From the NCBI GenBank assembly GCA_003524095.1, contig DOEE01000003.1, positions 186,001 to 250,000 of the forward strand: a stretch of 64,000 nt of DNA, read 5' to 3'. Below the pieces are notes generated by a model that searched no databases, was not told where the DNA came from, and was given only the letters and a program-made list of their open reading frames with translations. The DNA is from Clostridiales bacterium. GTDB lineage: Bacteria; Bacillota; Clostridia; Christensenellales; UBA1242. The position numbers and the translations under genes were made by a program. Position 1 is the stretch's first letter; the number at the start of each line of letters is the position of its first letter. Shown here one piece after another: positions 1 to 9,062 of the stretch.

Positions 1-1
1 A

Positions 2-517
2 TTGAATACTCAAAAAGTTACTGATATTGATACTAGTGTTAATTTTAAAGGTCGCACAAAACTTACAAGCGTAGTTATTCCAAACAGTGTTACATGGATT
101 GGAACTTCTGCTTTCAATGGTTGCACTGGACTAACTAGTGTAATTATGCAAGATGGCGAAAAAGATGTAACATATTTGGGCAACAATGCATTTGACGGAT
201 GTACTAATCTTACAAATATAAGACTCTCGAGTACTTTGACAAGTATGAGTAGCCAAGTATTTAATAATTGTAAGAGCCTTACTAGTATATACATTCCTGC
301 ATCTGTAACCGACATTCGTGCAAATGATGATTACCCATTCTTCAATGGCTGTTCAAAAGCTTTAAAAATTTATTGTGGAGCTGAATCTAAACCTGACGGT
401 TGGGGTAAACGCTGGAATTATAATGGGACTTTTGGCACTTCGTCTAAATTAGCAGATGTCACCTGGGGTGTTACTAGGGAACAATACGAACAAGCAATTA
501 GTCAAACACAAGAATAA
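2..517 (+). CDS. BspA-type leucine-rich repeat protein, C-terminal part (5' end outside window)
   Basis: Only the C-terminal 171 residues are present; the frame is open to the window edge, so the apparent start is not real. The sequence carries LRR_5 (BspA-like) repeats: units such as LTSVVIPNSVTWIGTSAFNG, a second unit ending NNAFDGCTNL and a third with SSQVFNNCKSL, each with the I-x-x-x-A/V-F-x-x-C core. This family is normally extracellular and often mediates surface or host interactions. After the repeats comes a Trp/Gly-rich segment (around residues 120-160) and a short tail with no membrane anchor or sortase motif. The precise role cannot be told from this fragment. Confidence 0.8.
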   Translation: MNTQKVTDIDTSVNFKGRTKLTSVVIPNSVTWIGTSAFNGCTGLTSVIMQDGEKDVTYLGNNAFDGCTNLTNIRLSSTLTSMSSQVFNNCKSLTSIYIPASVTDIRANDDYPFFNGCSKALKIYCGAESKPDGWGKRWNYNGTFGTSSKLADVTWGVTREQYEQAISQTQE

Positions 518-623
518 TTTATTTTAGAATGGTTTGATATTATAATTATTATTTGTTGGCAATTCTTACAAATATCCCTTTGGATTGCTTGTCTATTACT
601 TCCTAAAATTTTATCTATAAAAT

Positions 624-655
624 AAAAAAAGTCATGGAGTATCCATGACTTTTTT
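624..655 (+). terminator. Rho-independent terminator after the LRR gene
   Basis: An 8-bp perfect stem GTCATGGA/TCCATGAC with a 3-nt loop, flanked by an A-run on the left and a T-run on the right, so it can work in both directions. It ends the LRR gene on the + strand and may stop read-through from deoD on the - strand. Confidence 0.85.
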
Positions 656-755
656 GCTGTAAAATTTTAATAAATTTATAAGTTTTAATAATTTAAATTA
701 ATATATAATTAATTTTTTATATGCAAAATTGCTTGAGACTGAGACATAAAAAATA

Positions 756-1460
756 TCAATAACTCACTGCAATTTCAAGGCTTAGTTTAATCATGTCTAG
801 GAATGAATTTTGTCTTTCTTCGCTGGTTGTTTCTTCGTCAGTTATTAGGTTATTTGAAACCGTGCAAATACAAAGTGCATCTTTGTGTAGTCTTTCGGCA
901 TTTAGATAAAGTGATGCACCTTCCATTTCAACACCGAGTAAGTTTTTTTCCAAAGATAACTTGATTTCATCTTCGTCTGTATAGAACGTGTCGGAGCACA
1001 AGATATCTCCAGTACTATATTTGTATCCTAGTGTGTCCGCTATTGACACTGCACGAGATAAGAGTTCTTTTGAGGAATTTATGTAGTCTGCACCAAAGTT
1101 TATATAAAAATTATTATAGTTTGTTTTTGTAAAGACTCTTTTGCCAAGAATTAAACTTTTGAGCGGAATATCTTTGTTCATAGCGCCAATTGAGCCGACT
1201 CTGATTATTCTGTCTACATCATAAAATTTAAAGAGTTCATAACTATATATTCCCATGGAAGGATTGCCCATTCCACTCGCCATAACGGTTACTAATTTGT
1301 CTTTGTAATAACCTGTGTATCCTTGTACTCCACGAACATTATTTACTAGTTTGTAATCTTTTAAGAATGTTTCGGCAATCATCTTGCTTCTAAGTGGGTC
1401 GCCGGGCATTATAACTGTTTTTGCAATTTCTTCTTTGCTTGCTTGATTATGAGCTGTCAT
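756..1460 (-). CDS. deoD: purine nucleoside phosphorylase, DeoD type (hexameric family)
   Basis: Cleaves purine (deoxy)nucleosides with phosphate to the free base and (deoxy)ribose-1-phosphate in the cytoplasm; 234 aa, the usual length. Visible motifs are MPGDPLRSK (phosphate binding), GMGNPS, VGSIGA and GVEMEGASLY with the ribose-binding Met-Glu. The C-terminal active-site loop reads TVSNNLITDEETTSEER: residue 203 is Asn where E. coli DeoD has the catalytic Asp204, while the partner Arg (R216 here) is kept with the same spacing. That change usually points to 6-oxopurine preference (see findings). It lies 12 nt downstream of deoB, so the pair is an operon in which DeoB converts the sugar-1-phosphate product. 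Confidence 0.93.
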   Translation of the reverse strand: MTAHNQASKEEIAKTVIMPGDPLRSKMIAETFLKDYKLVNNVRGVQGYTGYYKDKLVTVMASGMGNPSMGIYSYELFKFYDVDRIIRVGSIGAMNKDIPLKSLILGKRVFTKTNYNNFYINFGADYINSSKELLSRAVSIADTLGYKYSTGDILCSDTFYTDEDEIKLSLEKNLLGVEMEGASLYLNAERLHKDALCICTVSNNLITDEETTSEERQNSFLDMIKLSLEIAVSY

Positions 1461-1472
1461 TATACTTTCCTT

Positions 1473-2633
1473 TTATATTAATTTATTAAATAGGCTGTCG
1501 TCATGTTTTTCAATTTTAAAATAGTCTAGTATGGACTTGCTGATTATATTAAACCCGTCAATTGTTCCAAAATTTACATTTTGTTTAAGCTTCTTTCCGT
1601 ATATGAGAAGTGGGGTATACTCACGACTGTGGTCGGTACTTGGGGTCGTAGGGTCGCAACCATGGTCGGCAGTGATAATAAGAATGTCATCATCTGCTAG
1701 ATTTTCCAAAATGGTAGGAATATTGTCATCAATTTCCTTAAGAGCATTTGCATAACCTACATAGTTATTTCTGTGACCATAGAGCATATCTGTATCGTTT
1801 AGATTTGCAAACACGAGACCATTTATGTCTCTACGTTTGGTTGTCTCAATAATCGCTTGAATTCCTGTTTGATTGTTTCTGGTGTGATTACTCTCGGTTA
1901 TGCCTTGAAAGTTAAATACGTCTTCAATTTTTCCAATTCCTACCACATCGTAGCCGTTTTCTTTTAGTTTGTCTAGCATGGTCTTTTGTGGTGGGTTCAA
2001 GGCATAATCTTTTCGGGTGTCTAGCCTATAGAACTCGCCTTTTTCGTTTGTGGCAAAAGGACGAGCAATAACTCTTCCAAAATTGTATTTGCTGTCTTTG
2101 TCAAAGACCGCCCTTACATCTTGACACAATTTGTATAATTCGTCTAACGAATACACGTCCGTGTGTGTTGCAATTTGAAATACTGAGTCTGCCGAAGTAT
2201 ATGCAATAGGTTTGTGGGTTCTGAGATGTTCTTGTCCTAATTCCTTAATTATCTCAGTGCCAGAAGCCACTTTGTTTCCCAAAAACTCAACACATAATTT
2301 GTTTTTAAGTAAGTCTAGCAGTTCTTTTGGAAAGCCATTTGGGAAGGTGGGATATGGATTTTTGAGAATAAGTCCACTCATTTCATAATGTCCCGCTGTT
2401 GTATCCTTGGCAAAGGTTAATTCCTTGAGTCTTGCATAACTGCCGATAACACGGTCATGACTCAAATTTATCCCGTCTATATTATTAAGTCCTAATTTTG
2501 CCAAGTTGTTTAGTTGTACGCCAGTTTTTTTGTAAGTATTAAGATAAGTATTGCTACCCTTGTCTCCAAACTTGTCCGCATCTGGCATTTCGCCAATTCC
2601 AAAACTATCTATAACTATTAATTCAATTTTCAT
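1473..2633 (-). CDS. deoB: phosphopentomutase
   Basis: Interconverts (deoxy)ribose-1-phosphate and the 5-phosphate, linking nucleoside breakdown to central metabolism. 386 aa, typical length. It belongs to the alkaline phosphatase superfamily: the N-terminal metal site DSFGIGEMPDA, the phosphoacceptor region with Thr in KDTTAGHYEMSG, and C-terminal metal ligands in NLNDTDMLYGHRN and TADHGCDPTTPSTDHSRE are all present. First gene of the deoB-deoD operon. A GGAG box lies 8 nt before the ATG, and an extended -10 (TGTTATAAT) sits about 45 nt upstream. Confidence 0.95.
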   Translation of the reverse strand: MKIELIVIDSFGIGEMPDADKFGDKGSNTYLNTYKKTGVQLNNLAKLGLNNIDGINLSHDRVIGSYARLKELTFAKDTTAGHYEMSGLILKNPYPTFPNGFPKELLDLLKNKLCVEFLGNKVASGTEIIKELGQEHLRTHKPIAYTSADSVFQIATHTDVYSLDELYKLCQDVRAVFDKDSKYNFGRVIARPFATNEKGEFYRLDTRKDYALNPPQKTMLDKLKENGYDVVGIGKIEDVFNFQGITESNHTRNNQTGIQAIIETTKRRDINGLVFANLNDTDMLYGHRNNYVGYANALKEIDDNIPTILENLADDDILIITADHGCDPTTPSTDHSREYTPLLIYGKKLKQNVNFGTIDGFNIISKSILDYFKIEKHDDSLFNKLI

Positions 2634-2675
2634 TATTTACTCCATTGTACATAAATGATATTTAAATACTAAACA

Positions 2676-2684
2676 ATTATAACA
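2676..2684 (-). promoter_or_regulatory. extended -10 promoter of deoB-deoD
   Basis: Read on the - strand this is TGTTATAAT, a TG-n-TATAAT extended -10 element, about 45 nt before the deoB ATG. No good -35 is seen, as is usual for extended -10 promoters. Confidence 0.5.
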
Positions 2685-2797
2685 TAAAAATTAAATTTTA
2701 AAAAGTGAAAATCAAAACAAAAAAATTAATCAAAGTGTCATAATTAAAGTTTGTTGCTAGTATATTATATCAGAATTAAAAAAATCAGGGGGTTGAA

Positions 2798-4315
2798 ATG
2801 GTGTTTGAGCCAAATTTTACAAAGGTTGTCAGTAGTGTAAGAAAAAATCTAGGCATTACTCAATCAGTAATTGAATTAAAACTACCAACAAATGAAGATG
2901 TAATTGACGCTGTTTATTCCGTAAGTGCCAAGTCAACTATTAAATCTAGCGAAGTTGCGGGAAACGAAATTAACTTTGTAGGACTTGTGGATTTTCAAGC
3001 GATGTTTGAAAGTTTGGGGATTTCTGCGCTAGACTATAGTGCTGAATTCAAAGATAAATACTCGTCAGATACGGAAATCTTGGGCGAAGTTGTTTTGTCT
3101 TCAAATGTTGTTGATGTTAGCAGTGCAATTGTGTCGGGTGGAATTAAAGTTGTTGCAATTGTGGAAGTTACAATTGACCAAATCGAAAGCAAAGACATCA
3201 GTGTCTTAACAAAGGTTAATTCGGACGATGTTTATTTGTCAACAAAACAAATTGAATTTAGTTCATACTTGGGAATGGCTTATGAAAAATTTGATTTAAC
3301 TCAAGAGTTCCAAGTAAGCGATGCCAAAAAAGTTCTTATGGTTACACCTAGCGCTTGTGTAACAACTGTTACTCCAAAAGATAGTTTTGTAAACGTGTCG
3401 GGTATTTTGAATGTCGATGTTTGTTACCAAATGGGTGATAACAATAGTGACATTAAATCCGATTTTCATTCGTTTGACTTTAGTTGGGATGTCGCACTTG
3501 CTGGAATTACTGACATGTCATATATCCAAAGCCAACTATCCATTGTATTTAATGAAATCAAAGTATCCACAATGCTTGAAGACGACGGAGCGATTATTAA
3601 CTTGTATGTTCCACTTGTTTATACCGGATATGTATTTAATAAAACCACACTAGATGTAGTTGACGATATATATTCCAAATCAAATTATATGTCAATTACG
3701 ACCGAAAACTTTGAAACCCTAGTCGGTAGTCCTTCCGTTCAATTTAAAGATAGTATAAGCGGTGTGGCAAGTATTAATGAGACATCTCCGTTTATTGATG
3801 AAATATTAGGGGTGTGTACTAATAATATTGTGCTTGCAAGTAGCAGAGTTGAAAATGGAAAACTTGCAATCGAAGGTGTTGCTAATGCTACAGTCGTGTA
3901 TTACACAAAGGAAACAAATGGAATAACTTCTGTTCAAGTAGAGATGCCATTCTCAGTTGAAGAAAAAGTTGAAGGACTAAATTCCAGTGTTGTAACTCTA
4001 TGCTTGTCTGATGTTTGTGCTAGAAGCAAACGTGGCAAAGAAATTGAAGTGTCGGGCAATCTTAGTGTGTATAGTGACATGTACGGCGACAATGAAATTG
4101 GAGTTGTATCAGGTGTTGTTTTGGGCGAAGAAAAACCACATGACGACTGTGTTTTGTATATCTACATAGTTAAACCTAATCAAACTATTTGGGACGTTGC
4201 AAAAGAGATGAGTGTCAGTGTTGATTTGATACTTAGCCAAAATCCAGATGTTAACTTGCCACTTGTTGGTGGAGAAAAATTAGTTATTTATAATCCAAAT
4301 ATTTTGAATATGTGA
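2798..4315 (+). CDS. SipL-like spore coat morphogenesis protein (SPOCS/DUF3794 domains plus LysM)
   Basis: 505 aa with no signal peptide. The body is made of SPOCS (DUF3794) repeats, whose pattern of short beta strands can be followed through about residues 1-445. The end (from about 455) is a LysM domain: VKPNQTIWDVAKEMSVSVDL...NPDVNLPLVGGEKLVIY. This architecture matches clostridial SipL, which binds the coat ATPase SpoIVA through its LysM domain and attaches the coat to the forespore surface. A strong GGGGG box precedes the ATG. SpoIVA itself is not in the window. The assignment rests on architecture, so other SPOCS-LysM coat proteins remain possible. Confidence 0.75.
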   Translation: MVFEPNFTKVVSSVRKNLGITQSVIELKLPTNEDVIDAVYSVSAKSTIKSSEVAGNEINFVGLVDFQAMFESLGISALDYSAEFKDKYSSDTEILGEVVLSSNVVDVSSAIVSGGIKVVAIVEVTIDQIESKDISVLTKVNSDDVYLSTKQIEFSSYLGMAYEKFDLTQEFQVSDAKKVLMVTPSACVTTVTPKDSFVNVSGILNVDVCYQMGDNNSDIKSDFHSFDFSWDVALAGITDMSYIQSQLSIVFNEIKVSTMLEDDGAIINLYVPLVYTGYVFNKTTLDVVDDIYSKSNYMSITTENFETLVGSPSVQFKDSISGVASINETSPFIDEILGVCTNNIVLASSRVENGKLAIEGVANATVVYYTKETNGITSVQVEMPFSVEEKVEGLNSSVVTLCLSDVCARSKRGKEIEVSGNLSVYSDMYGDNEIGVVSGVVLGEEKPHDDCVLYIYIVKPNQTIWDVAKEMSVSVDLILSQNPDVNLPLVGGEKLVIYNPNILNM

Positions 4316-4341
4316 CAAAAAGACTCTCTGGTTTTTATATT

Positions 4342-4377
4342 AGATTAAGCAAATTTTGATTTGCTTAATCTTTTTTT
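4342..4377 (+). terminator. terminator after sipL-like gene
   Basis: Perfect 11-bp stem GATTAAGCAAA/TTTGCTTAATC with a 6-nt loop followed by seven T residues. Confidence 0.9.
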
Positions 4378-4411
4378 ATGTATACAATATATTGACAAAA
4401 TTATTATAACA

Positions 4412-4441
4412 ATTGACACAAAGTATATATTAAATGTCAAT
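4412..4441. promoter_or_regulatory. inverted repeat ATTGACA/TGTCAAT upstream of spoIIR
   Basis: Two 7-bp arms separated by 16 nt lie in the 215-nt gap before spoIIR, which also contains further TTGACA-like words at about 4391 and 4471. It could be an operator or just overlapping -35-like sequences. No confident sigma-F type promoter is visible. Confidence 0.3.
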
Positions 4442-4536
4442 ATCTATAATAATTCATATTTTGACAAACTTGTACATATTTCGATTGTTTATATCTACAA
4501 AACAGGTCAACCATTACTACATGAAAAGGAGTGATT

Positions 4537-5061
4537 ATGAAAAAATTTTTAATTTTTCTTATGATTTTGTTTTGTGTAATGCCCTTGATGGGATGTAGCA
4601 AAGACGACACAAGCTCTCAAGTAATTAGGATACATATAAGAGCAAATTCTAATAGTAATGTAGACCAAGATATCAAACTTGTTGTTAGAGATGAGATTCT
4701 CAAGTATGTAACTCCGCTTATTGCTAAATGCAAAGACTCAAGCGATGTCAAAAATGTGCTTACAAACAACGCTTTGAAAATAGACAAAATTGCAAACTCT
4801 GTTCTTGAACAAAACGGATTTGATTACACAGCAAAGTCCAAAATTACAAACGAGTATTTTCCAAGTCGTAGTTATAATGGCAAAATTTTTAAAGCCGATT
4901 ATTATGATGCGTTGATAGTCAATCTTGGAACGGGGTCGGGAAATAATTGGTGGTGTGTGGCATATCCACCACTATGTTTCGTAGGAGAAGACAATGGAAC
5001 AAATAATGTTTGTTACAAAAGCAAACTATATGAACTTATAAACAATTTTTTTGGGAGATGA
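4537..5061 (+). CDS. spoIIR: stage II sporulation protein R (lipoprotein form)
   Basis: Secreted forespore signalling protein that triggers SpoIIGA to process pro-sigma-E in the mother cell (established in B. subtilis). 174 aa, a little shorter than many homologues, with a truncated tail. Diagnostic blocks are IRIHIRANSNSNVDQDIKL near the N-terminus and NWWCVAYPPLCFV near the C-terminus. The N-terminus is a lipoprotein signal, hydrophobic core then PLMGC. The ATG at 4537 is chosen over an upstream in-frame GTG because AAAGGA lies 6 nt before it. The stop codon is within 2 nt of the sleB start, making it the first gene of a spoIIR-sleB-ypeB operon. Confidence 0.9.
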   Translation: MKKFLIFLMILFCVMPLMGCSKDDTSSQVIRIHIRANSNSNVDQDIKLVVRDEILKYVTPLIAKCKDSSDVKNVLTNNALKIDKIANSVLEQNGFDYTAKSKITNEYFPSRSYNGKIFKADYYDALIVNLGTGSGNNWWCVAYPPLCFVGEDNGTNNVCYKSKLYELINNFFGR

Positions 5062-5062
5062 T

Positions 5063-5704
5063 ATGAAAAAAATATTTGGCTCAATAATATGCATGTGTAT
5101 AATGACAGTTACTTTTTTTGCATGTTTTTTTGGTATTAAAAAAATGGAAGTCAAATCCTATGATACTCATATGTATGAAATTCAATCGAGACTAAAAGAT
5201 TTGGGATATTATAATGGTGCAATCAATGGTGTTTACGACGATGCAACAGTTGTTGCAATCAAAAAATTCCAAGAGGATAATGGAATATATGTAAGCGGTG
5301 CTGTGGGTGGAGTTACTGCCAATGCGCTTGGCATTAATATGTCTGAACAGGAAAGTTATGACCTATATTTGCTTGCAAAGTGCATTCATGCCGAAGCACG
5401 AGGCGAGCCGTATATAGGAAAGGTTGCAGTGGGTGCTGTTATTTTAAATAGAGTTGCTAGTCCAGATTTTCCAAATTCGATTTATGGAGTAATTTATCAG
5501 CCATGGGCATTTACTGCAGTTCACGATGGTCAAATAGATTTGGACCCAGATGCTCCTAGTTATCAAGCTGCCACTGATGCATTGAATGGTTGGGATCCGA
5601 CATATGGTTGTTTGTATTATTATAATCCTTCAACCGCCAGTAGTAGTTGGATTTTTAATAGGCAAACAGTTGTAACTTATGGTGACCATATTTTTGCAAT
5701 ATAG
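5063..5704 (+). CDS. sleB: spore cortex-lytic enzyme SleB
   Basis: Lytic transglycosylase that degrades muramic-delta-lactam cortex peptidoglycan during germination. 213 aa: a signal/anchor helix at about residues 1-22, a PG_binding_1 domain at about 30-85 (IQSRLKDLGYYNGAINGVYD...), and a SleB/Hydrolase_2 catalytic domain from about 95, with the catalytic Glu in CIHAEARGEPYIGKVAVG and the conserved VILNRV and PWAFTAV blocks. The ATG at 5063 follows GGGAGA by 4 nt. It is followed after 8 nt by ypeB, its usual partner, needed for SleB stability and placement in the spore. Confidence 0.93.
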   Translation: MKKIFGSIICMCIMTVTFFACFFGIKKMEVKSYDTHMYEIQSRLKDLGYYNGAINGVYDDATVVAIKKFQEDNGIYVSGAVGGVTANALGINMSEQESYDLYLLAKCIHAEARGEPYIGKVAVGAVILNRVASPDFPNSIYGVIYQPWAFTAVHDGQIDLDPDAPSYQAATDALNGWDPTYGCLYYYNPSTASSSWIFNRQTVVTYGDHIFAI

Positions 5705-5712
5705 GAGATGAT

Positions 5713-7029
5713 ATGAAAAAAAATAATAATAACTGGCTATATTTAATTATTTCTATTTTGGGAGCATCAACCATAATATTTTTGTGCTTGTTCCTAAGTT
5801 TTCAAAATACATCTAAGTCCTACAAACAGACTTTGGAGAATAATTACAAAAAGAATTTTTATGAAGTAGCATCTAACATAAATGATTTGGAAGTTGATAT
5901 TAGCAAAGTCATTGCAACCAAGGATGTAGGCACGCTAAATACATTGCTTAGTGGGCTTCATTCTAATGTTATTCTAACCTTGTCAAATGTTAACCAATTG
6001 CCAATAACATATGACAAATTGACAAATATTAATATGTTACTTAACAAAACTGGTGGTTTTGTTCAAAGTCTACTTGATAGAATTTTTGACGGTCAAACAT
6101 TAAATAATGATGATTACTTGTCTCTTAGCAGTATTCATTCTAGTCTAATTTCACTTAAATATGATTTAAATAACTATTACAAAAATATTAAGACGGATTT
6201 TGAAATATTATCAAATGCTGATGGCAAAGGTGTGAGTGATTTTAGTTCTAGTCTTATGTCTACCGAGAGTGCTAATTCCAAAGTTCCTTCGCTTATTTAT
6301 GATGGTCCTTTTTCGGAGAGTGTTCTAAGTAGAGAGATTGTTGGTCTTGCCGATTTTGAGATAAGTAATGCCGAAGCGATGGAAATTGTCAAAAAAATAT
6401 TTGATGTTCAAAGTGCCAAATTTCTAGGACTTATCAAAGGCAAATTTGAAACATATAATTTTCACTTAGATATCCAAAATGGACTTGATGTAATGATTAC
6501 AAAGAAAGGCGGTCTACTACTCACAATAACATCATATGGTTCAAATGGTGAAAACACAATTTCGTCTACTGAAGGTATTGCGATTGCCGAAAATTTTGCT
6601 AGGCGAGTTGGAATAAACAATATGTATTCGGTATGGAATCAGGTTTGTGGAAATGTCGAATATGTTAATCTAGCACCGATTGTAAATTCATGTATTTATT
6701 ATAGTGACTTAATCAAAGTCAAAGTTGATTTGGTGTCGGGAACGGTTATTGGTTGGGAAGCGACAAATTATGCAACAAACAACAAAACCAGAAGTTTTTC
6801 AAATTCAATATCTTTTGCCGAAGCTAGTCAAAAAATAAGTTCTGTTTTAAAGATTCAAGAAAGAAATTATACAATCATTCCAGACAAGTACGTAGGCGAA
6901 CTTTCGGCATATGAATTTATTTGTACTTGGAAGAATTATACCTACTATATTTATATAGATAGTAACACTGGTGCAGAAGTCAATATTTTGAGAATTATTG
7001 ATACAAACAATGGAGAACTACTAGAGTAA
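5713..7029 (+). CDS. ypeB: germination protein YpeB
   Basis: Membrane-anchored partner of SleB in the spore inner membrane and cortex. 438 aa: one transmembrane helix at about residues 8-28, a helical N-terminal domain with the SYKQTLENNYKKNFYEV type start, then C-terminal PepSY-like modules (AISNAEAMEIVKKIF-type segment near 215, SSTEGIAIAENFARRVG near 285, SFAEASQKISSVLKI near 365). It lacks a signal for cleavage. RBS GGAGATG lies directly before the ATG. Third gene of the spoIIR-sleB-ypeB operon, ending just before a hairpin shared with pyk. Confidence 0.9.
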   Translation: MKKNNNNWLYLIISILGASTIIFLCLFLSFQNTSKSYKQTLENNYKKNFYEVASNINDLEVDISKVIATKDVGTLNTLLSGLHSNVILTLSNVNQLPITYDKLTNINMLLNKTGGFVQSLLDRIFDGQTLNNDDYLSLSSIHSSLISLKYDLNNYYKNIKTDFEILSNADGKGVSDFSSSLMSTESANSKVPSLIYDGPFSESVLSREIVGLADFEISNAEAMEIVKKIFDVQSAKFLGLIKGKFETYNFHLDIQNGLDVMITKKGGLLLTITSYGSNGENTISSTEGIAIAENFARRVGINNMYSVWNQVCGNVEYVNLAPIVNSCIYYSDLIKVKVDLVSGTVIGWEATNYATNNKTRSFSNSISFAEASQKISSVLKIQERNYTIIPDKYVGELSAYEFICTWKNYTYYIYIDSNTGAEVNILRIIDTNNGELLE

Positions 7030-7069
7030 AAAAGTCCCAGCCTTATAATTAGGCTGGGATAATCTTTTT
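7027..7069 (-). terminator. terminator between convergent ypeB and pyk
   Basis: Perfect 9-bp stem TCCCAGCCT/AGGCTGGGA with a 7-nt loop. The T-run is strongest on the - strand, so it mainly ends pyk. On the + strand a shorter T tract follows 4 nt after the stem and probably ends ypeB. Confidence 0.8.
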
Positions 7070-8471
7070 AGTCAATTAAACAAATTTTCATAACGTTGCT
7101 GAGTGTGTCTGTTGTTCCAGTTGTTACAATTATTGTATCTCCCGGTTTTGCTAATTTTTCATTTTTTGCAATAACACAAGCAAGTTCAAAAATATCTGTG
7201 TTTGAAATCTTTGAATATATTGGAAGTACATTCCATTCCAAGCTTAGATAGTTGTATGTTTGTTCGTTATCTGTAATTGCAATGATAGGACAGTCGGGTT
7301 TGTATCTTGCTATCATGCTTGCGGTTTTTCCAGTGTTTGTATAAAGCACAATTGCTTTTGCATTGAGTTTGAAAGCACAGTTTGTTGCACTATGACCAAG
7401 CACATCGGTTAGGTCATAGGTATCAAATTCATTTTGGAAGAACATCTTTTTGAAATCAATATCTTTTTCGGCTTGGATACAAATTTCAGACATGAATCTA
7501 ACCGCTCTATCTGGGTAATGCCCAACAGCAGTTTCTGCACTTAGCATAACAGCACTCGCTCCGTTATAAACCGCATTTGCAACATCGACAGTTTCGGCAC
7601 GTGTTGGTCTAGGATTATTTATCATGCTTTCAAGCATCTCGGTAGCAACGATTACAGTTTTTCCGCTATACACTGCATCTTTGATTAAATCCATCTGAAT
7701 TTTTGGAAGTTTGGTTTGGGCAATCTCTACTCCCAAATCACCTCTAGCAACCATTATGCCATCGGCAACACTCAAAATGTCACGAATATTTTTGATGCCC
7801 TGAGTGCTTTCGATTTTTGCAATAATCTTGCAATTATAATTACAATCTTTAATTAGTTTTCTAAGTTCAAGAATGTCATCTTTTGTGTTGACAAAACTTG
7901 CAGAAATCATATCGCATCCACAATTAAACGCAATTTTCAAATCCTCTTTGTCTTTGGCACTGATGTATGGAAGGTTCAAAGGCACTTTGCCAAAACTCAA
8001 TCCCTTGTTGTCGCTAAGGATTCCACTAGACAAAATTTTGCAAACTACTTCAAATCCTTTGTTTTCAACTACTCCAAGTTTAATTAACCCGTCATTAGCA
8101 AGAATTATATCGCCTTTTTTGAGATTCTTTAGACATCTTGGTTCAGAAACAGCGACACCATTGTTGTCTCCAATTTTGGCATAACCATAGAGAGTAAAGG
8201 TTTTTCCTTTTTTGAGTATTCCGCTTCCGCCTTCAAAGGTTCTGACTCTAATTTCAGGACCTCTGGTGTCTGCCATTATTGCCACTGGAACTTTGAGTTC
8301 TTCTCTAACGCTTTTTATCAAATTAATTGTGTTTTCGTGGTCTTCGGAACTTCCATGGCTAAAGTTTACTCTTAGTACATTTGCACCACTTAATATCAAA
8401 TTTTTGATGCTTTTTGGATTGTTTGTTGCAGGTCCTATGGTTGCAACTATTTTTGTTTTTCTCATTTTCAC
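7068..8471 (-). CDS. pyk: pyruvate kinase
   Basis: Final ATP-forming step of glycolysis, phosphoenolpyruvate plus ADP to pyruvate. 467 aa, so it has the catalytic (A/B) and regulatory (C) domains but not the extra PEP-utiliser domain of Bacillus-type enzymes. Motifs: KIVATIGPATNN at the start, RVNFSHGSSEDH, the K-containing signature CKIIAKIESTQGI, MVARGDLGVE, and EMLESMINNPRPTRAETVDVANAV. An RBS (GGAG, 6 nt) precedes the ATG. Monocistronic, convergent with ypeB and divergent from the MarR gene. Confidence 0.96.
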   Translation of the reverse strand: MKMRKTKIVATIGPATNNPKSIKNLILSGANVLRVNFSHGSSEDHENTINLIKSVREELKVPVAIMADTRGPEIRVRTFEGGSGILKKGKTFTLYGYAKIGDNNGVAVSEPRCLKNLKKGDIILANDGLIKLGVVENKGFEVVCKILSSGILSDNKGLSFGKVPLNLPYISAKDKEDLKIAFNCGCDMISASFVNTKDDILELRKLIKDCNYNCKIIAKIESTQGIKNIRDILSVADGIMVARGDLGVEIAQTKLPKIQMDLIKDAVYSGKTVIVATEMLESMINNPRPTRAETVDVANAVYNGASAVMLSAETAVGHYPDRAVRFMSEICIQAEKDIDFKKMFFQNEFDTYDLTDVLGHSATNCAFKLNAKAIVLYTNTGKTASMIARYKPDCPIIAITDNEQTYNYLSLEWNVLPIYSKISNTDIFELACVIAKNEKLAKPGDTIIVTTGTTDTLSNVMKICLID

Positions 8472-8577
8472 TCCAGATTAGTTTCGTTTTCAAGTCTATT
8501 ATATAATAATTTAAATAATTTCCAAATCAATTTTATATAAATTTTTTGTAAATGAAAAAATTATAACATAAACTTAA

Positions 8578-8606
8578 TTGCTTAATTTAACTTAGTGTGT
8601 TAAAAT
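8578..8606 (+). promoter_or_regulatory. promoter for marR-cysS
   Basis: TTGCTT, 17-nt spacer, TAAAAT, about 40 nt before the MarR start. It lies in the divergent gap with pyk, so the MarR protein could act on both sides; this is an inference. Confidence 0.45.
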
Positions 8607-8646
8607 ATTTTAGATTACAAAAGTATTGAAAAAAGGTTACAAAGAT

Positions 8647-9060
8647 ATGAATAATGGCACTATAGACAATTTAATTAAACTTAGAATATTTTTAGAATAT
8701 CTCTGTGATGGGTTTTCAAAAAGTGACTTAAATAAGGATACTTTGCTTTCGACCAAAAACAAAATCCTTTTTGTCCTTGAAAAAAAAGACGCTACTCCAA
8801 GTGAACTTACTATGGCTCTTAGTATTGCCAAAAGTAATCTTGCTAATACTCTCAAATCTATGACAAACGAGAACTTGGTTATTAGTTACAAAAATTCAGA
8901 TAGAGCCAAGTATGTTTATTATCAGATTACTGACAAAGGCAGACAAGTTCTCAAAGAATACAAGGACAAGGTTTTTGGAAATGTTATTTCAAGATGTCAT
9001 AACATTGATGATGTAGCAGTTCAACTTGAAAAAATCATACAAATTATAAAAGGGGAATAA
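8647..9060 (+). CDS. MarR-family transcriptional regulator
   Basis: 137 aa winged-helix protein. The core helix-turn-helix is ATPSELTMALSIAKSNLANTLKSMTNENLV, followed by the wing with the typical DRAKYVYYQITDKGRQVL. The N- and C-terminal helices would form the dimer interface. The ATG at 8647 is preferred to an upstream TTG at 8626 because an AAAGG tract lies between them. It ends 2 nt before cysS, so the two are co-transcribed. Ligand and targets are unknown. Confidence 0.8.
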   Translation: MNNGTIDNLIKLRIFLEYLCDGFSKSDLNKDTLLSTKNKILFVLEKKDATPSELTMALSIAKSNLANTLKSMTNENLVISYKNSDRAKYVYYQITDKGRQVLKEYKDKVFGNVISRCHNIDDVAVQLEKIIQIIKGE

Positions 9061-9062
9061 TT

